Shown piece by piece: positions 25,287 through 36,563 of a stretch of DNA of 64,000 nt. The notes beneath the pieces were generated by a model that was not told the origin of the DNA, made no database searches, and saw nothing but the letters and a program-made list of their open reading frames with translations. The stretch covers positions 9,734,324-9,798,323 of the forward strand of contig NC_052351.1 of assembly GCF_009727055.1 (NCBI RefSeq). The letters are read 5' to 3'. The translations under genes were made by a program, and so were the position numbers. Numbering within the stretch: position 1 is the stretch's first letter; the number at the start of each line of letters is the position of its first letter. The stretch comes from Benincasa hispida (Eukaryota > Streptophyta > Magnoliopsida > Cucurbitales > Cucurbitaceae).

Positions 25287-28200
25287 CTAAGGAATGGTAA
25301 GGAAGGCATCGAGACAGAGCCATTGGCCAATAAAGAGAGCAGAGCAATTAAGATTTGGATTGATAAAATTGAAGTGTTGAGTGGAGAGCTTGAATGTATG
25401 AGCAAGATCAAAGCAAGTGTCTCCATTTTTTACTCCATAAACTTTGTTGCATTGCAACTCCAAGCCTGCTTCTGCCTCAGCCATCCCACCTGCACTTTCG
25501 AACTCACAAAATTAACTCACAACTTCACATTGATTCAATTGCAAATGAAGAATGAACATGCTTATTTTACTTTAGTTTCTTTGATAAATTTCAGGAAAAA
25601 AAATTAATTTATATTATCAAAAGAATTATATTTATTTAAACCTTAAATTTTAATCAATTTAGGATGTGTTTGAAATTTCTTTTTTAAATGTTTAATTTAA
25701 AAATAAATTACTTTAGAAAGAATTCAAATGTCAGGCAACTAATCAAAATTGAAAAAATGTGTTTATAAAACTAGTTAGTTTAGGATAAACATTTGAAGGC
25801 AACTTTTAAAAAAAGGTATTTTGAGTATTTAATGGTTAATCTCTCCCTAATTCCTCACTTTTACTATGTTGTTGCGGCTACCACTACCTTCCGTTAGCCA
25901 CGTCCAACAACTACTATTTCTCAACAACCACCACCGATGGCCACGGGAAATGTTAAATGATATATAATTAAATCTACCTTCATCAATCAGTTTAAACTTT
26001 TGGATCAGTTGGTGATTTCATATGGTATCAACTCTAAGTTGATAGATGAAGGTAGATGTAGAGTGTGTTTGGAATTCATTTTCAAGTGTTTAATTTTTTT
26101 TTTTTAAAAAAAAAGTCATTATGGAAAAAATTAGAGTATTTGACAACCATTCAAAATAACTTTTGAAGTTATAACAAATTTTGTCAAAAATGTTTAAATA
26201 AGCATGAGTTTTTTGAAAAACAATTTTTTCTCAAGTTGATCCAAACAAACCCTTAATTGTATATCATCTAACACTCTACCTCACTTGTGGGCGGTGAATA
26301 GAAATCAATCGACGGGTGAAGGTAGATTTAATTGTATATCACTTAACATTTTATATTCATAAAAGCATTTTTAATATGTAACAAATAAACCAAACAAATT
26401 ATATATATATATATTAAGAAAAAGTTGTCAAGCACAAGTAGGATTTTTATCAAAAGTGTTTAAATGAAAATAAATTTTTGAAAAACTTTTTTTTTTGTCA
26501 TTCCAAACTGGCCTTAGACCATTTGATTTATAACTAGGATATTTGTAATAGATAGAGTAATAAAGAGAAAAAATCTAAAAATATAGTATATCTCTTTAAA
26601 ATATTTGCAAATATGAAAGTATTGATTAATCAACTTTTGATTTTTTTTCTAATTTTCAATTTTGCCTTCTCTTATCTTATTGCATGTCCTTTTTTTTTGG
26701 TTTTTTTTTCTTTTTCTCTAGTTTTTTTCTTTCCTTTCTTCCCTTTCTTTTATTGTTTTCTTTTATTTCCTCCTTTATTTTATTTTATTTTATTTCTCCA
26801 GATTTTTATTTTTTTAATTTTCTTTTCTTTCTCCATTTTTTTTTTTTTTTACTTTCTTTCCTTTCTCCGATTTTTTTTCCTTTCTCCAGTTTTTGCTTCC
26901 ATCAACCCAATCTCCTCAACTGTCCAACATTTCACTTGAGGTTGAGTTTCAAACCCAAGACTTGAAAGTGTCTAGCTCATAAATGATTTAACACCAACAA
27001 GTCAATCATCAAGTTTGATTATTATAACGAAATGTTAAATATCAATAGAAAATGAAAACGGATTTGAAAGAAACTTACATTTTTAGTCCTCAAGTTTGTA
27101 CCATTTTTAGAAACATTTATTAAAAGTTTGAAATAAGAAACGATAAGAATTATTAAACAAGTTTATTTCTCAAAAAATGAAAAATGAGAAAGTTATCAAA
27201 TAGGCCAATGATTTTTTTTTATAGAACTTTAAGAGTATGAAGTTTTTCAGTAGTATCACTGATAATATATTATTATGGATAACATGTTATCAGTGATATT
27301 ATGATATCATGCTATCAATAAAAACTTTTATGCACAATCAAACTATCTCAAGAAGTCATTTCATCTTAAATACTACATTACATAATACATAAAGACAATC
27401 AGTGATATCCTTTACATTGATAGCAATAAAAAGATATCACTGACAATAGCTATCAATAATATCCTTATGACTATCAATGTAGAAAGATATCATTCTATAC
27501 TTATATGCATCAATAACAACATACAAACACACCAAATGTATCAACAAATTAATCAAAAGACCACGATTATTTACAAACAAGTATAACATGATATCAAATT
27601 CAAACAACAAAAAGCATCAAAACATTACCATTGATAGAAACATATAAGCAATAGCCACTATTTGGCTATCATTGATAGAAACATATTAGTGATAGCAATT
27701 GATAGTCTATTTCTTAAATTGAAAGCTATAACTAATAGCAACTAATAGCAACATCACTAATAACAACTATCAATGATAGCAACTGATAGTACATTTCTCA
27801 AATTGAAAACTATTACTGATAGTAGCTATCAGTTGCTATTACTAATAGCAACTATCAGTGATATTCATCGATAGTAGCATCATTGATAGCAACTGATAGC
27901 TGTTATTAGTCATAGCAACTGATAACACATTTCTTAATTTAAAAGTTATCACTGATTGCACCTATCAGCGATAGAAACTAATAACGCATTTCTCAAACTA
28001 AAAGCTATAACTGATAGTAGCGATCAGTGATAGCAACTAATAGCACATTTCTCAAATTGAAAAGCTACCACTGATAGCAATGATCGGTGATAGCTACTGA
28101 TGGCAGCTATCGGTGATATCCACTGATAGCACATTTCTCAAATTGAAAGCTATGATAGCATCCATCAGTAATAGCTTTTAATTTGAGAAAATCGGGAAGT

Positions 28201-29244
28201 ACCTGCAAAATGGTAGTTGAGCATGGGTTTTCTGGTCTTTTAGCAGTTTTTTGTTCTATATATGCAATTATTTTATCCTTGTACTACATATTCTATTATT
28301 TTGGACTAAAATTCTATTTATGCAACTAGCTCTTATAACTATCTTCACTTAGTTTTTTTTTTTTTTTTTTAAAGAAAAGAAACCTCAAAATCACTTTAAT
28401 AGAATTATTTTTTTCCTAAAAATCCGCTACCTATCAGTAATTTTTCCTAAATAAGTAGTGAAAAATTCAGGAATACAAAGTGATGAAAAATCAAGCATAT
28501 TAGTAAAAAGTCACTACCGTTCATTTTGTTTTAGCATTTCTTTCTAATATGATGTCAATATCTACATTTATAGAGTTCAAAATTTACAAATAGTGCAGAA
28601 AGTTTTGTATATTAACATTTTGTTTAAATATCCGTGAGAGTCCAAACCACCTTATATCCATTTTGACTAATCTCACTTATTTAAGTTTATGTCCATCTTG
28701 ACTAATCTCACCTTTTAAGTTTAGAGTTTTAATTGACACAATCATTAGTTTAAGATATAAAAAAAAATTAAAAAAAAAAAAAATCTAGTACTATCATAGT
28801 ATATACTTTTCTCCTTCATTATTTGACACGTTATTAAATAATTTATTTATTTATTTGGTAAATCTCACATAATTATTAAATACTATTTTTGTTGCAAACA
28901 ATAAATGACGGTCTAGAAATTTTCCCAATAAGATCCAAGTACTATTATATAAATTGTTTTAAATTTTCCAAAATTTGAACCAAAGTGGCTGCGAGGGACG
29001 ATACACGAAGAGTTAAAAAATTGAATGAGGAATGAGAGCATAGTGAATTATTATAATGAGTTCATAACGTTGTTAAGTATTTGATCATTCCAAACCGAAC
29101 ATAATAATGATAATAATATCTAACTTAAAAATCAATGAGTAAGAAAAACCTACGGAAGGAAGTTCGAGTTTCCACAGAAATTGAGAAGATGAGAAGAGAG
29201 AAAGCCAATAGGAAGATGGCAATTGAAGAAATAGGCTTAGCCAT
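25287..29244 (-). CDS. small secreted LysM-domain protein, copy 1 (97 aa, two exons)
   Basis: Exon 1 is 29244-29154 and exon 2 is 25489-25287, joined by GT-AG borders across a 3664-bp intron. Residues 1-24 form a hydrophobic signal peptide; 47-91 form one LysM fold with the typical GDTCFDLA and INPNLNC motifs and final WLCLDA. Cysteines at 44, 56, 79 and 89 could pair. LysM modules bind N-acetylglucosamine polymers such as chitin or peptidoglycan fragments; single-LysM secreted proteins of about 100 residues are common in plants but mostly uncharacterised. An internal ATG at 25484 would lose the signal peptide and is not the likely start. The donor CC|GTAGGT keeps the frame. The long intron carries a minisatellite and a pyrimidine tract. 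It is a tandem duplicate of 31974-32926. Confidence 0.82.
26639..26897 (+). repeat. homopyrimidine-rich tract
   Basis: About 260 bases are almost wholly C and T on the + strand, in the intron of LysM copy 1. The long phenylalanine/serine/leucine frames across it are low-complexity artefacts. Confidence 0.85.
27240..28190. repeat. GATAGC/GCTATC minisatellite with local palindromes
   Basis: Nearly 1 kb is built from GATAGCAACTGATAG and its complement CTATCAGTGATAGC, plus six copies of ACATTTCTCAAATTGAAAGCTAT-like blocks starting near 27707, 27793, 27929, 27988, 28047 and 28134. Spacing varies (59 to 136 bp), so it is an irregular array. Many units pair with a neighbour as inverted repeats. It lies in the intron of LysM copy 1 and is absent from copy 2. 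Confidence 0.85.
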
Positions 29245-29320
29245 AATTTTGCTTAATTTCTTTGGTTTTGGTTAAGTGGTTTGTGTGTGTTTGGCAATGG
29301 CATTTCATGAAAGTCCTCCA

Positions 29321-29330
29321 ATTTATAGCT
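29321..29330 (-). promoter_or_regulatory. TATA box of LysM copy 1
   Basis: On the minus strand AGCTATAAAT lies about 80 bp before the start codon. The same element with the same surroundings occurs before copy 2 (33005-32996). Confidence 0.55.
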
Positions 29331-29331
29331 C

Positions 29332-29906
29332 CATAATTTTGGGTAGAGAACAGAATATTAAGAACAAGGCAGCGTTGACATCGAAGTTACGAACATACAG
29401 AGGCCGCCGGCCTTTGTATAGGCGTATGTTACTAGAACATTGTAAACGATGATGCTCTGTTTGGATTATAAGGTTTCAAGCAGGCACAACTTGGCCGGAG
29501 CCACATCAATTCTTTGTAAGAATCCAATAGGATATTCCACATATATCCCCTAGGATATAGTTCTTTTTCGTTACAAATCTTCGTTGACTGTTCATGGGTT
29601 GGATTTGATTGGGTTAAATAATTCTTTAGATTCAACTTAATTGTTCGAGTTGTGAGTTTCTTTGACCCAACTATCTCTTATTAAACAATGAACTCAATCC
29701 AACTCAATCATTAAACATTTGGGTTCATTCGGGTTATTAAACGATGAACCAAATCCAACCCAAATGAGTAGACAACCTGACCCAAATAGTAGAAATTGGG
29801 TTTGGACGTTGATTGACTTTTTTTAGCACTCTTACGTGACAGTATGATATTATTCATTTTAATAAAAGTCCCTGTAATTCTAGAATCACTCAAAATGTCT
29901 CAAAAT
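29332..29906. other. upstream region of LysM copy 1 and spacer
   Basis: 29332-29490 is shared with the upstream region of copy 2 and probably holds promoter sequence. 29640-29810 contains repeated AACCCAA/TTGGGTT-type words. No gene seen. Confidence 0.45.
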
Positions 29907-30618
29907 CTATGAAGCACAGATACTTCATGTGAGGCAAAGAATCCGTATCAGATACGTATCGGATACCGATACTTCCAAGTACTTCCCAAATACGTATCTG
30001 ACACACGATTTGACGTATCTATTTCTACGCGTACCTTTTTTAAGAAAAAAGACAAGCAATTCATCTAATCTTTCCCAATCTAAAACTAGGCAATCTATTT
30101 AAAAAACTCACTACTCGAGTCCAAAACTAAAAATAAAAAAAATAAATAAAAGTCTAAACCCTAGAATCATCTAATCTTCATCTTCACATAAACCATTTGA
30201 ATATCTTCAACAATTCAATGAAGAAGTTCTTCATTTATCTTCAAACTTCTCCCTCTCATCTTGTTCTTCTTCTTCGTGATATGAGTCACTTTTCTATTGC
30301 ATTTTATTAACTATTGTACTTCAACATCTTAAATGTTGTTTTTTCTTTGTATTGTATTTCAGTGTTTGTATTCTATTTTGTGCTATTGTTATTAACTTGT
30401 ATGCTAAATTTATCTATATCCTAGCTTTTTTTTAAGAAAAAAAAAATGTATCTTCAATATATCAGTATCCTCGTTTTTTTAGAAATATATATATTAAAAA
30501 ATAGATAAAAAATGACATATCCTTAGACGTATCCATATCTTAATTTTTTAGAAAGTGACGAATCATCGTATTCGATCATATTTATACGTATAACCGTATT
30601 TGTATCTATACTTCATAG
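29907..30618. mobile_element. non-autonomous DNA transposon with short inverted ends
   Basis: The left end CTATGAAGCACAGATAC and the reverse complement of the right end, CTATGAAGTATAGATAC, agree at 15 of 17 bases. The flanks TCTCAAAAT and GCTCAAACT agree at 7 of 9, compatible with an old 9-bp target duplication of a Mutator-like element. Sub-terminal parts are rich in GTATC/GATAC on both sides. There is no transposase. Confidence 0.5.
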
Positions 30619-31190
30619 CTCAAACTAACAGTGAATCAGTGATGGTGTCCCTACCACAAATAACCCTTTCCTAATTGTTTGCACCCAATATATCCCAGGG
30701 TTGATTTGAGATGATGAGAGATTTCACCTCAATAAACACTTTTCAAATTTTCCAAAAATGTATTTAGTGGAAAGTAAATATAAATTTAGAAGTGCTTCTA
30801 AGAAAAACATTTTCAAGTTAGAAACACTTATTTCATAATTCAATCTCAAACTCAACTTTAAAACATTGTGCTGATTTTTAACTATGGATCAAAATTAAAA
30901 ATAGAATTTCAAATTTTTTGCTTCCAAATTTACAATCAAAATTTTAACATAGGAGAGAATACGATAAATTTTTACAAGTGAATTTTTTGGATAGATTTCT
31001 CTTATGGTATTTCACTATCGAGAAAGAAATCAATCATATTATCTTTATCTACATACAGAAGAGTAATCAATTATCAAAAAGAGCTTAGTTCATCTACCAT
31101 TGAAAATATGTTATTAGCCTCAACATCATAGGTTCGATCCCCTTCTCCAATTAAAAAAAAAAAAAAAGAGAGAGAAAGAGAAATTAATCA
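30619..31190. other. spacer between the duplicated units
   Basis: AT-rich, with an A-run at about 31150 followed by GAGAGAAAGAGA. No gene or known repeat recognised. Confidence 0.45.
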
Positions 31191-31973
31191 TAATATTGTT
31201 CGAGAATCGTATTCCATTTTATCTCATGTTGCGATATGATCTTAGTCATCAATCTTTCTCTCTAAATGTCAAAAATTTATAACAATGATTATGGTTAGAA
31301 AGGAAAAAATATGTTTATGATCAATAAAAATAACAAATTTACTGATGAACTAATTCATTACAAAAGGGGAGAGAAACAAACCAAATGAATTAATTTAAGG
31401 TTTAGGGTATAGGGTTTATGGGATAAATTTTTTTGTTTCGTTATATACATCTAAGTGACGTTTTGAAAATTAAAAATTTAATCAGGAATTTAAATGTTTT
31501 CTTGGAAAACAGCTAAAAGAATATAATTTTTAGAAACGATAATTCGAAACAGTTATCATTAGTTTTGCTCAAATGGATAATGCAAACATGGTTGGAAGGA
31601 ATAAAAGTGTTTTGCTCATGAGGAAAACGTGATTTGGTTCACGATGTTGTGTTGAAAATATAAGATAAAGAGAGAAGAAGATGAGAGCTGTTGTACGTAC
31701 TATTTTGATTCAAATTATGATACGTGGTTTTGGATAACTGCAATAATTCATCTCTTAAAGATAAGAAAAGTTGCGGTATCAAATAATCCATTGCAAAATT
31801 AAAGCATTAAAATTTTCTTAACCAATAAAGTTAAGAATAGGATTGAGATTACATTAAACCAATTAACTGAAAGACAATACTACAATTAAGAACAACCATA
31901 GTGGAGATTATTTGGGTTTAAAATGACACTTTAAAAAGTTATTTAAAATAAGCGGGTAGTAACGATATCGAGT

Positions 31974-32926
31974 TCAGCTAAGAAAGGCATTGACACAGAG
32001 CCACTGGCCAACAAAGAGAGCAGAGCAATTGAGATTTGGATTGATAAAATTGAAGTGGTCAGTGGTGAGCTTGAATGTCTGGGCAAGATCAAAGCAGGTG
32101 TCACCACTCTTTACTCCAATAACTTTGTTGCATTGCAACTCCAAGCTTGGTTCTGCCTCAACAGCCCCACCTGCACTTTCAAACTCACAGAATGAAGAAT
32201 CAATAATTTGTAATCCCCTTTCTTCAATTCATAATAAATTTTTGGGGGAAAAAACCCATTTATACTCTCAAACTTTGGGAGTTAAGACTATTTGATTTAT
32301 AACTATTTCACTTGGTTTCATTTAAAGATCAAATTCAAAACCACTTAAATAAGTAGAGCAAAACAGAGGATTACAAAATGATGAAAAGTATATTCAGCGG
32401 TTTTAACATTTCTCGTTATATGTGTTAATGTCTACGTTTATAGAAAAGCTTAATATACATGAGAAAGTTATGTATTAATGATTTTAAAACGAAAATTCTA
32501 TTGAAAAGTGTAAATTGATTCACATATAAAAGTTTAGGTTTTAATTAGAACAATCATAATTTAGAGTTTAAGTGGTACAATCTTAACATTTATTGAGATA
32601 AATTGTATATATATATATATATCCATAATTTTAACCAAATATGAAGAGTACAAAAAATGAATCAAGAATGGGAGCATAGTTAACACGCATATGAGATTAG
32701 AAATAAGAGCAAGTATTTATATAAAATGAGTTTTTAATTGCTTAAAAAAAACTTTATTTAAGTACTTATCAACCGTTTCAAACATAACATAATAGTGATC
32801 TCTATATTAAGAATTAATGAGTATGAAAAAAATACCGAAGGAAGTACGACCTTTAACAGAAAATGAGAAAATGAGAAGAGAGAAAGCGAATAGGAAGATG
32901 GCAACTGAGGTGATAGCCTTAGCCAT
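31974..32926 (-). CDS. small secreted LysM-domain protein, copy 2 (95 aa, two exons)
   Basis: Exon 1 is 32926-32836 (91 bp, the same length as in copy 1) and exon 2 is 32170-31974, with donor G|GTATTT and acceptor TGCAG; the intron is 665 bp. The signal peptide is about residues 1-24; the LysM module (about 47-91) has GDTCFDLAQTF and INPNLNCSALF motifs and the same four cysteines as copy 1. Both splice borders and the reading frame are intact. An alternative donor 15 bp earlier (AAAG|GTCGTA) also keeps frame here, but in copy 1 that site is CT instead of GT, so the later donor is preferred. The expected location is the apoplast; ligand specificity cannot be read from sequence. Confidence 0.85.
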
Positions 32927-32995
32927 TATTTACTTTCTTTCGTTTTGGTCAAGTAGAAAGCTGTATATTTGGCAATGGCATTCATGAAAGTCCTC

Positions 32996-33005
32996 CAATT
33001 TATAG
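32996..33005 (-). promoter_or_regulatory. TATA box of LysM copy 2
   Basis: On the minus strand the CTATAAATTG motif lies about 75 bp before the start codon, in a block conserved with copy 1. Confidence 0.55.
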
Positions 33006-33824
33006 CTCCAAAATTTTGGGCAGAGAAGAGCAAATGCAGAACAAGGAAGCGTTGCCATCGAAGTTCCAAACAGAGGCCGGCCTTTGTTTAGGCGTATGGT
33101 ACTAGAAAATTGTAAACCAGGATGCTCTATTTGGATTGGATGAGGTTCCAAGCAAGCACAACTCCACTGAAGCCATATATTATATAGTTCATTTTCAATA
33201 AAAATCTTCTATATTCACGCCCTCATGCTTTTACATTTGAATTCACTCAAAAGGCCTCAAACTAATAGAGATATTGTCTTCTTTATTTTTATAATTTATG
33301 TGGTGGACAGTAAATTTGAAAATCATAACACTGAAAAGCGCTATTAAGAGAAAACAAGGTAAAAAAACTTGTTTGATAAGTACATCTCAAACTCAACTTT
33401 AGAACTTTGTGACAGGATTAAATGAGATAGCACCTTACAAATGGAATTTCAATCTACTTGCTTCCAAATTTACAATCAAATTTTCAACATATTGGCTTAA
33501 TAGAATAAGTTTTTACAAGTGGCTTTCTCGGATACATTCCTCCTCAGACATTTTATCAGCGAGAAAGAAGTCAATCATATTATCTTTATCTACATATAAA
33601 AGAGTAAATAATCCCAATCAGTGTCTCAAATTACACAAGACTTGACCTCATGGGGGTTTCCGTTCAATGGAAATAAAATAAGTTCATCTTCACCTAAACA
33701 ATATTTCGGATAATATACGCAAAAGATTACATGACTTTTTAAGGGTAGAATTGATCCTCGAGAGTTTCATTTGGAAATCCCTTTCAAATTACAGAAGCAT
33801 TGCCGGAAAAAACTGAAACCAAAC

Positions 33825-36387
33825 CTATACAGAGTCTACCTCTTCAACTTGCTGTTTCGCCAGATATCTTTCCCTCCGTTCTTTCTGAACAAACACAAAA
33901 GGGAAGCGACATGAAGAATTATATTCATTCAATTTGAAATATTACTAGATTTGCATAACAAAACTAAGGATAAACTCACCCATTCGTCTATCACCAGCCC
34001 TTCTCCAATTATTTTTGGACCTGATTCTTCTGGTGGTTTCTTGCGTGCCTCAAGTGCAGCATCGGCCTCGGCTAATTGCCGTTTCAATTTGTCTAAAGCC
34101 TTCAGAAAATGAGATGTGAAAGGGGTTACGTACACCTCAAATTCACAAGATTTCAAACTAGATTGGGGCTATACTAGTAAAAGTCTTATTTTCTTTTCCT
34201 TTTCTGTGAACATCCAAACAAAAAGTTCTTAACTGTATTCATTACAAAATCTCCCTCTTCAAAAATCTAAAATGATTTTCAATATTTCACAAAATCTGGA
34301 TTCTTATCTTCCAAGAAGCCAAACTTACTGCATTGGGACGCTCGGGATCCAGGAAAACAACCCGCAATATCTGTTCTATAGACACTTGGTCCTTCTGCTC
34401 ATCAAACTAGAACAAGATAGAAAAAGAAAGTTTGATCAGTACTCATTTTACTTGCATTTTCTAGCCAGACGTGAAAAGGCATCGACTCTGGATGTTTACA
34501 ACCACTTTGAAACAAGCAGTGAGTGAATGATTCATGAGTTTGAAGTTCAAGTATTCATTTTTTTTTCTTTAAATGAGATCAGGTAAATGAAATACATGGC
34601 AAGGCAGGACACCAGAACAGGGGTTATAAAAACGCCCTCCAGTTTTTTGAACTAATCTGTAAAAGTCCGGAAGAACCATTTACACCATTCAAGAGAAGAC
34701 CAGAATTTTTATAAGTAAATGTCCAAACCAGAACAAAATTTAAATATAACTTTAGTGGACTTTTCCCTACATATCCTAACCAGGAAAAGAAAATTGTCAA
34801 AACTCTCTTAGAAACAAAACTAAGGCATGCAATAAGACGATGGTATGTGATGCATATTCCGCTAAGGAGACTATCCAACAAAAGTTTCCTGATCATCAAA
34901 TTTTTTTGGATAAGAAACAATTTCATTGATGAATGTTCTCGATCATCAAATTATCATCCTAAACTCTTGTGCAGAATAAGAAACTCTTGAACGGAATCAA
35001 TATTCCTTTCAGTGTTGCCACTGGCAAATTAAAACAGCATCCAGACCTGGCTCACGGATGAACATATCCCTCTAATTTTGCCAAGTGTCAACTGAAACTA
35101 CTCTAGAGTCTGGATATTGGCAATTCCGTTTCCTCGTAAGGGATCATCAATAAGCTAAAGTGAAACAAGACAAAACTGAATATTTGTTGCACTAGGACCT
35201 AATTAACTTGTTGAATTAAACATCCCACAAAACGTAAATAACTGGAAATAGCAAGCTAAGGGAAGGTTGAGACGCACCAGTTCGGGCACATAATCCATTG
35301 GTCCTTTCACCTTCAAGCTCATAATTTTAAACTTAACTCTGTTGTTCTTTTGATCCACAGGTTTCTCGTTGCTTTCGGGAACCTCAACAAACTTGAAAAC
35401 TAGAAGATCCATCCAACATCGACAGCAATTAAAAAACAATTAATTAAGAAGATGATAGAAGAAAATAAGCACAATTAATGATCAAAGTTGTTACATATGA
35501 ACCTAGTAACAGAGACAAGATGGATAAGAAATCCAGGAAAATAGTTTACCAGTGGCTATGATGCTCTCTCCAGGAGCAAGAATAGCACCAGGGGGACGCA
35601 TGAAGCAGCTTTTTGGTGCAGTTGTTTGGAACTATATGAAAGTTCAAACACAATGAATCAATAATCACAATAAGCCGAATTTTACAGACAGAATTAGGAA
35701 GAGAGCTATTTTTGGAAATTATAGCTATTAAATACTGGCACACGAACTCACTGTCCAGTGTCAACTGATCAACAAAACTGTAAAACGAAAAATATGTATG
35801 CTCGAAATATGGATACAAAGATGCAAAACGATATGAGTCAAATAGGACGTTCATTCGTACCTTGAATGCAACATAAGATTTGCTTGTATTTTTTATTCCA
35901 ATGGCACTCCTGACCTGCTTGCCAGGTTCATCTACAAAAATAGAAAGACGAATCAATTAAAACCAAGTTCAACCAGAAAAATCAAATCAATTAGAGAATT
36001 CAAACTTTCTAAAACCGAAATGCAGCTGATAGTTAAAAGTCAACAGCAGATCGAGATCATACGCATTAGACCTAGAATGAGAAGAACAAATCCAACTAAG
36101 AATAGTCGAACAAAATAGATATAACGAGTAAAAAGTAAAAACTCACAAGGAAAGAAAAGCTTATTCGATGGATCGAGCTTGAGCCGGCGCCGCGTCGGAA
36201 GCAGCGACCTAGCAACGGAGGAGACAGAGGCGGAGGTATGAGGATTCGTTCCCTCCACAGGCGGATGAGTTTGATGAGAGGTACGAGACGAAGTAGTAGC
36301 GCCACTAGCGGAATGCCTAAACGTTTGCTTCAAAAAACCCCAGACCTTTCCGTCGGACGTTGACTTTTGATCATCAATAGCCATCAT
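33825..36387 (-). CDS. VAP4-type vesicle-associated protein (MSP domain), 257 aa, seven exons
   Basis: Plant VAP/VAP33-like protein. Exons: 36387-36147, 35931-35861, 35631-35550, 35399-35278, 34406-34329, 34099-33980, 33884-33825; all borders GT-AG, total 258 codons with stop. Residues 1-68 are a serine/threonine-rich, basic extension; the MSP domain starts about residue 69 (LKLDPSNKLFFPYEPGK) and includes NTSKSYVAFKFQTTAPK, MRPPGAILAPGE and VKFKIMSLKVKG, to about residue 190. A charged helix (199-223, LDKLKRQLAEADAALEARKK) follows, likely coiled coil, and the protein ends without a membrane anchor. MSP domains of VAPs bind FFAT-type peptides and link the ER to other membranes; the long N-terminus and lack of a transmembrane tail are typical of the VAP4 subgroup (Arabidopsis At5g54110-like). 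The start may be either of two adjacent ATGs. No lesions seen. Confidence 0.93.
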
Positions 36388-36544
36388 TGAAACCTCCGTA
36401 AGCTCGATCAGAGCATCGGACGGTGAACAAACTCGTCGTCCGCCTTGGGAAATTCACGGCGAGCAGCAGCCGCGGCAGTGTAAGGTGGCCGTTAAGAGGA
36501 GGGAGGAGTCACTTTTTACTTCGATGGAAGCGGAAGACGAGGTG

Positions 36545-36563
36545 GAGAGAGAGAGAGAGAGGG
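36545..36563. repeat. GA microsatellite in the VAP upstream region
   Basis: A run of about nine GA units lies some 160 bp before the VAP start codon, where plant genes often carry CT/GA tracts in promoter or 5' UTR. Confidence 0.7.

Larger units (their letters stand above)
24530..33170. repeat. segmental tandem duplication carrying two LysM genes
   Basis: Left unit about 24530-29490, right unit about 31195-33170. Downstream flanks match (GTTCGAGAATC-TATTCCA at 24539 and 31198), as do the coding exons, the proximal promoter (CAATTTATAGCTCCA) and about 150 bp beyond it (GGCCTTTGT-TAGGCGTATG). The left unit is about 3 kb longer, almost all of it extra sequence in the intron. The copies are diverged enough that this is not an assembly duplicate. 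Confidence 0.85.

Noticed and set aside
25287..25484. 65-residue single-exon LysM ORF starting at 25484
   Set aside because: The internal ATG lacks a signal peptide; the paralogue has no ATG there, and a conserved first exon with signal peptide exists upstream.
26613..26965. Long phenylalanine/leucine-rich ORFs
   Set aside because: They follow from the C/T-only composition of the tract in more than one frame; no domain, no ATG context, and they lie within an intron of the opposite strand.
29154..29169. Loss of the first donor site as proof that LysM copy 1 is a pseudogene
   Set aside because: A GTAGGT donor 15 bp further keeps the frame and has an equivalent in copy 2, so the gene can still be spliced correctly.
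31402..31424. Telomere-like TTTAGGG words
   Set aside because: Only two imperfect units; not an interstitial telomere array.
31990..32295. 101-residue plus-strand ORF
   Set aside because: It is the antisense shadow of the second LysM exon.
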